Assembly (NCBI GenBank): GCA_026770575.1
Contig: MU657182.1
Span: 397,808-461,807 of the forward strand
Source of the DNA: Pelagophyceae sp. CCMP2097
Lineage: Eukaryota > Sar > Pelagophyceae
Direction: 5' to 3'
DNA length: 64,000 bases
The translations under genes were made by a program, and so were the position numbers. The notes under the pieces were generated by a model. The model was not told where the DNA came from and ran no database searches. It saw only the letters and a list, made by a program, of their open reading frames with translations. Each line of letters starts with the position of its first letter. The stretch's first letter is position 1. Positions 60,526-64,000 of the stretch are shown piece after piece.

Positions 60526-61610
60526 ATGGCGCTGTGGCGCGACGACGACGTGCGTCGCTGCGTCGCTCGCCGCGCGCGCCGAGAGCCCCCCCGCGGCGGC
60601 GGCGGTGGCGCCCCGGACGCGCCCGAAGCCGTGCGGCAGGCGGCGGTCTGCGCCGTCGACGACCCTTTCCGCCAGCTCGAGCTGCTCTGCTGCACGGCGC
60701 TGCACGCGGACGCGGAGATGATGCAGCGATTTCTCCTGTGCAGCGTACACCAAGCAGCGTCCCTGGCACTCGGTGACATTGCCATGGACGCTGCCTGGAT
60801 GCGACGCACGCTGCCTCGGAGTGCATCCGTCCGCGTAGTCGCCGGCGGCGCGGTCGTGGGGCGGCGACGGCCTCGCGGAGTGGATCCAGCGGCGCGGCTT
60901 CGCGCTAGTGGACTCGGACCTCTGCGAAGACGTCCGCGCTGTCCTCGCGCAGCGCACTTTTGACGCGTTTTCGCTCCTGGCCACCGTCCACGAAGGCGCC
61001 CTCGCGCCGGCGCAAGACGGCGTCGGCGAATGCGCCCGTCGGGCGACCCGTAGGCGGTGCCGCCAGAGGCGCGCGCGGCGTCAGAGGCGGGAGACGGGCG
61101 CGCTAGGCCGTCGTCGTGGGTCTGCACGGCGTCGCGGCGCGTGTCGCGGCCGCCGCGTGCCGCGGCGGAGCGCGCGGCGTGACCATCGTCGCGCGGGCCG
61201 CCGTCGTCTTCGACGCGCTCGCGGACGTGGTCTTGCGCTTCCTGCGCCGCCGCGGCACCGAAGCTGACGTCGTCGTCGTCGCCGAGCTCCTCGCGCAGCT
61301 CAGCGCCGACTTTGACGACTCGCCGCTCGGCGCGCTTCCCCGCGCGCACCTCACACAGCTCGCGCGCCAAGCGCTGCCGCGGCCGCGGAAACTCGGGAAA
61401 AGGCCAAGATTGAGACCCCGCTCGCGCGGCTACGTCGCCACTTTCCAACGCGCGGGCGGCGCTCGCTCTCGTGAAGCCGCGAAGTACAGCTGCTTCCTTG
61501 GTCTTGCCGTCGGTCACAGTAAAGTATCTTTTGATGAAGGCGTACCTCGGGAGAGCAGCTGTCGCAGATCTGCGCTCTGGGCCCGACGAGGGCACGCAGC
61601 GGCGGGCCCG
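60526..61610 (+). CDS. Hypothetical protein, several exons (unknown)
   Basis: ATG 60526 opens a helical block (MALWRDDDVRRCVARRAR ... AVRQAAVCAVDDPFRQLEL and MMQRFLLCSVHQAASLALGD). A second block in another frame reads GLAEWIQRRGFALVDSDLCE and DVRAVLAQRTFDAFSLLATV (about 60875-61010). A third reads VVGLHGVAARVAAAACRGG and VVVVAELLAQLSADFDDSPL (about 61110-61360). The blocks are open, protein-like and on the same strand, so they probably belong to one gene joined by short introns, but I could not fix the boundaries or the end. No domain is recognised. The gene would converge on the PiT transporter (stop 61667). Confidence 0.4.
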
Positions 61611-61666
61611 GTGCAAAAAGGACAACAGATTATCGGTGGAACAGGGCCCGAGGCAGCAAAGCCGCT

Positions 61667-63696
61667 CTACGTCTTGGGGACGACGATCGAGTAGCCTTCC
61701 TTCCCGCGGCCGATGGACTGCTGGACCTTCCAGTTGATGTAGTTCTCGCAGTAGCCCTTGACCTTCTTGCCGTCGAATTCGAGCACGCCCTTGATGGGCT
61801 CCGGCGACGGGCCCACGAGGATGGCGGTGATGAGGCCGACGATGAGGAGCGTCGCGAGCCAGCCGAAGATGATGATGCAGACCTCCCGGCCGTTGATCGA
61901 GCCCGTGCCGTCGAAGAGCCCGACGGCGATCGTCGCGCCGACCTGACAATGCGTCGTCGACAGCGGCCAGCCCTGCGACGAGCCGTAGATGATTGACAAA
62001 AGCGGCGCCGAGCTCGATGCAGTAGCCGCGCAACGGCGTCACGGCGATCAGCTCCACCACGATGGCCTGCATGATCTTGTACCCGTACGTGGAGAGGCCG
62101 ATCGTCATACCGAGGCCGCCGAGCAGGAGGATCCACTTGGCGTCGGCGTTGGAGGCCACGGGCTTCTTGTCGACGAAGCCGTCCTTCCACGCAAAGTAGA
62201 CGGCGGCGAATGGGCCCATGGCGTTGGCCACGTCGTTGGCGCCGTGCGAGAACGAGTCGACCATAGCCGTGAAGACCTGGACGTACTTGAAGACCTCCTC
62301 GGTCTTCGGGTCGTAGTACTTGACCTTGGAGTGCAGGCGCGCGACGATGGCCGCGTTGCCGTCGCCCGTGCCGTCCGCGATGCACTGGAGCGCGTTCTTG
62401 TTGATCGCCTGCTGGACGAAGTTCTGCGACGCCGCCGCGGGCGCCGCATCGGGCTCCGCCTTGGTCATCTCGACGTCAGCCTCGAGCTCCGGCTTCTTCG
62501 TCTGGAAGTGGACCTCCTCCTGCGTCTTGAGCGTGCCGTTCGCCACCTTCCCCGTGATGTCCTTGACGATGAAGTACTCTACGCAGAGCGTGATCCCGAA
62601 GCCGATGGCCGCGAACATGCCGCCCCACGATGCTGCCGGCGCGAGGTCACCGCCCTTCGCCGCGCGGACCTGCCCCGCAGTGTGCAGGACCTCCGTCCAG
62701 CCGCTGGCGCCCTTGAGCACGATGTACATGTAGTTCACCCAGAAGGTAAAGGCGACGATGAAGGGGAAGACGCAGAGCACGATCTGGTACGAGTTCGAGC
62801 GCTCCATGATGCAGTGGCGCGTGAAGAAGTAGAGGATCGAGGCGCAGACGCCCGAGAAGACGGGCGAGATGATCCACGATGCGACGATCTGGAACACGCC
62901 GGTGAGCCACGGGAAGTTGTCCCAGCCCATGGTGCTGACTTGGCAGTCGCCGTACTGGCCCTGGTTCGACTTGATGCAGTATTGGTTCGGGCGGTAGTTC
63001 CACGCGACGCACCCACGCCCGCGGGTCATCAGCGTCATGCCGATGATTCCGCCGACGCACGAGTGCGTCGTCGACACGGGCATCTTGAGGTACGTGGCCG
63101 TCGCGAGCCAGACGGCGACTGCGAAGATCATGCAGGTCATACCGTACATGAACAGCGCCGGGTTGTTCTGGTAGCACTTGTAATCGGAGATGCTGCCGCG
63201 CATCGTCTCCATGACTTTGCCGCCTACAAGTTTTGGAGAGTCGGAACCGCGAACCGTCGGAAGCTTCGTCGAATGGATTCCGTGTGTCGAGAACCTTTCG
63301 TCAGACGCATCCTCAACGGATGTGTGGGACGCCGGGGGCGTGCCGAGCAGCACGGCGCCGAGGGGCTCGAGGACGGCGTCAAGCATGATCGCATGCTTGA
63401 CCGAGAGGGCGCCCGAGCCGACAGACGTGGCAAAGGCGTTGGCCACGTCGTTCGCGCCGATGCCCCAGGCCGCGGCGACGGCGAGGATCCCTGCCGACGC
63501 AAGCATCCTAGAGGCTGCGGCGTCGCGCCGGGGCGCGCCTCGAAAGAGCCCCGGCGGGCTCGCCAAGGGCCGCTCACCAGGTCCACTGCTTGCGGTCGAA
63601 CGACGCATTGCGCTCGGCCTCGGCAAACTCGCTGAGGCAGGCGAGGAGCACGAAGACGACGAGGCCGCGGATGGCGGACTTGATGCTGAACGCCAT
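61667..63696 (-). CDS. PiT-family inorganic phosphate transporter (SLC20/PHO89-like)
   Basis: These carriers bring phosphate into the cell with Na+ or H+. ATG 63696 starts MAFSIKSAIRGLVVFVLLAC, a signal-anchor-like segment. Intron one ends CTAG|G near 63510. The two PiT signatures are present: GIGANDVANAFATSVGSGAL near the start and SHGANDVANAMGPFAA in the second half. The paired TTH motifs are VSTTHSCVGGIIGM and LSTTHCQVGATIAV. A hydrophilic loop (about 62370-62560) separates the halves. A second intron (about 63222-63350) follows AVLLG. Near 61996-62001 the frame breaks between IELGAAF and IIYGSSQGWPL; removing one base would restore it and no splice signal explains it. The protein ends IVVPKT at 61667. 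Confidence 0.9.
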
Positions 63697-64000
63697 GGCT
63701 TTAGAAGCGGGCCCGGCGCCGGCGGCGCGACTAAAAATCGAGGGGGGTTGCTCAGAAATTCCGAAAGGCGCGTGCCGCACGCCCGGATACAGAAATTGAA
63801 CTGGAATCTCGAGGGTAGAGGCTTACGCGACGCGTGTCGTGGTCGAGCAGGGCGTGGACGAGCAGTGGCAAAGAGAGCTCCAAAGATTTCCGTAGAAAGA
63901 GTTCACCGAGTATATACAATTGTAGAATATGGTGGTGTCTGTGGCTCTAAAAAAGGCATCCTCAGCGGAACCTCGACGGCGCACGGACAGCGCCACCCGC
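63697..64000. other. Upstream region of the PiT gene, window end
   Basis: 304 bp without a recognisable gene. At about 63919-63933 it contains TACAATTGTAGAATA, a 15-bp match to the right end of the inverted-repeat element near 1980, so another element copy may begin here and run out of the window. Confidence 0.45.

Noticed and set aside
60255..61660. Continuation of the PiT frame beyond 61667 to 60255
   Set aside because: That frame is reached only by ignoring the one-base break near 62000. The family-matching end (stop 61667) lies in the other frame, and the extension is low-complexity.
61989..63635. Plus-strand frame of 548 codons opposite the PiT transporter
   Set aside because: It is antisense to the conserved PiT transmembrane blocks; its Arg/Asp/Val-rich composition is typical of a shadow frame.

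Overview
The window reads as nuclear DNA of a GC-rich photosynthetic protist, most likely a stramenopile of the pelagophyte kind (Aureococcus-like). The evidence is as follows. Genes are interrupted by many very short spliceosomal introns (about 50-100 nt, donors often GTGCG, acceptors usually YTAG|G or GCAG|G). The proteins are eukaryotic: Mediator, Arp2/3, U1-70K, ASF1, Bet1 SNARE, kinesins, Patched-type and ionotropic glutamate receptor proteins. There is a fused TrpA-TrpB enzyme and a FAS1 protein with leaders resembling the stramenopile ASAFAP plastid-targeting motif. Threonine/proline-rich (PT) linkers and MYND/Sel1 proteins are also typical of these algae. The species is an inference. 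One 608-base assembly gap lies at 26384-26991.

Layout. Positions 1-2960 and 3980-6490 are gene-poor and repeat-rich: two nested inverted-repeat elements, a 12-bp minisatellite, a decayed LINE tail and several palindromes, around one atypical CDF-type transporter gene. Positions 6.5-14.8 kb hold membrane and signalling genes (ionotropic glutamate receptor, Patched/RND protein), a WDR31-like WD40 protein and ARPC3. Positions 14.9-26.2 kb hold a MYND/DUF4262-like protein, a broken MYND-RING-Sel1 copy, a small membrane protein, mitochondrial Lon, MED21, the tryptophan synthase fusion and a WD40 repeat protein. After the gap come a tRNA-like sequence, a 23-bp hairpin, a rhamnosyltransferase-like glycosyltransferase, a kinesin, an HNH-like protein, a large receptor-like AGC kinase and, head to head with it, a second single-pass surface protein. 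Positions 39-48.6 kb hold an RRM protein, a second LINE tail, the intact MYND-RING-Sel1 gene, HIS6 (histidine biosynthesis), an NADH-cytochrome b5 reductase, U1-70K and a FAS1 protein. Positions 48.6-64 kb hold an AKR1-type palmitoyltransferase, BET1, ASF1, a secreted protein with a degenerate Hint-like domain, a second surface protein, a long basic helical protein, a second kinesin, a truncated MYND/Sel1 copy, a hypothetical gene and a PiT phosphate transporter.

Genes are densely packed on both strands. Several divergent pairs share very short intergenic regions (Lon/MED21 81 bp, AKR1/BET1 127 bp), which suggests shared promoters. The genes do not form one pathway. The window is a mix of housekeeping genes and lineage-specific surface, signalling and MYND/Sel1 genes. 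I see no defence island, CRISPR array or biosynthetic cluster. The most unusual items are the AGC kinase with an ectodomain, the Hint-like domain lacking its usual catalytic residues, the HNH-like protein with a SAP-like start, and the three-copy MYND-RING-Sel1 family in different states of decay. Exon joins were read by eye; where exact boundaries are not stated, treat them as approximate.
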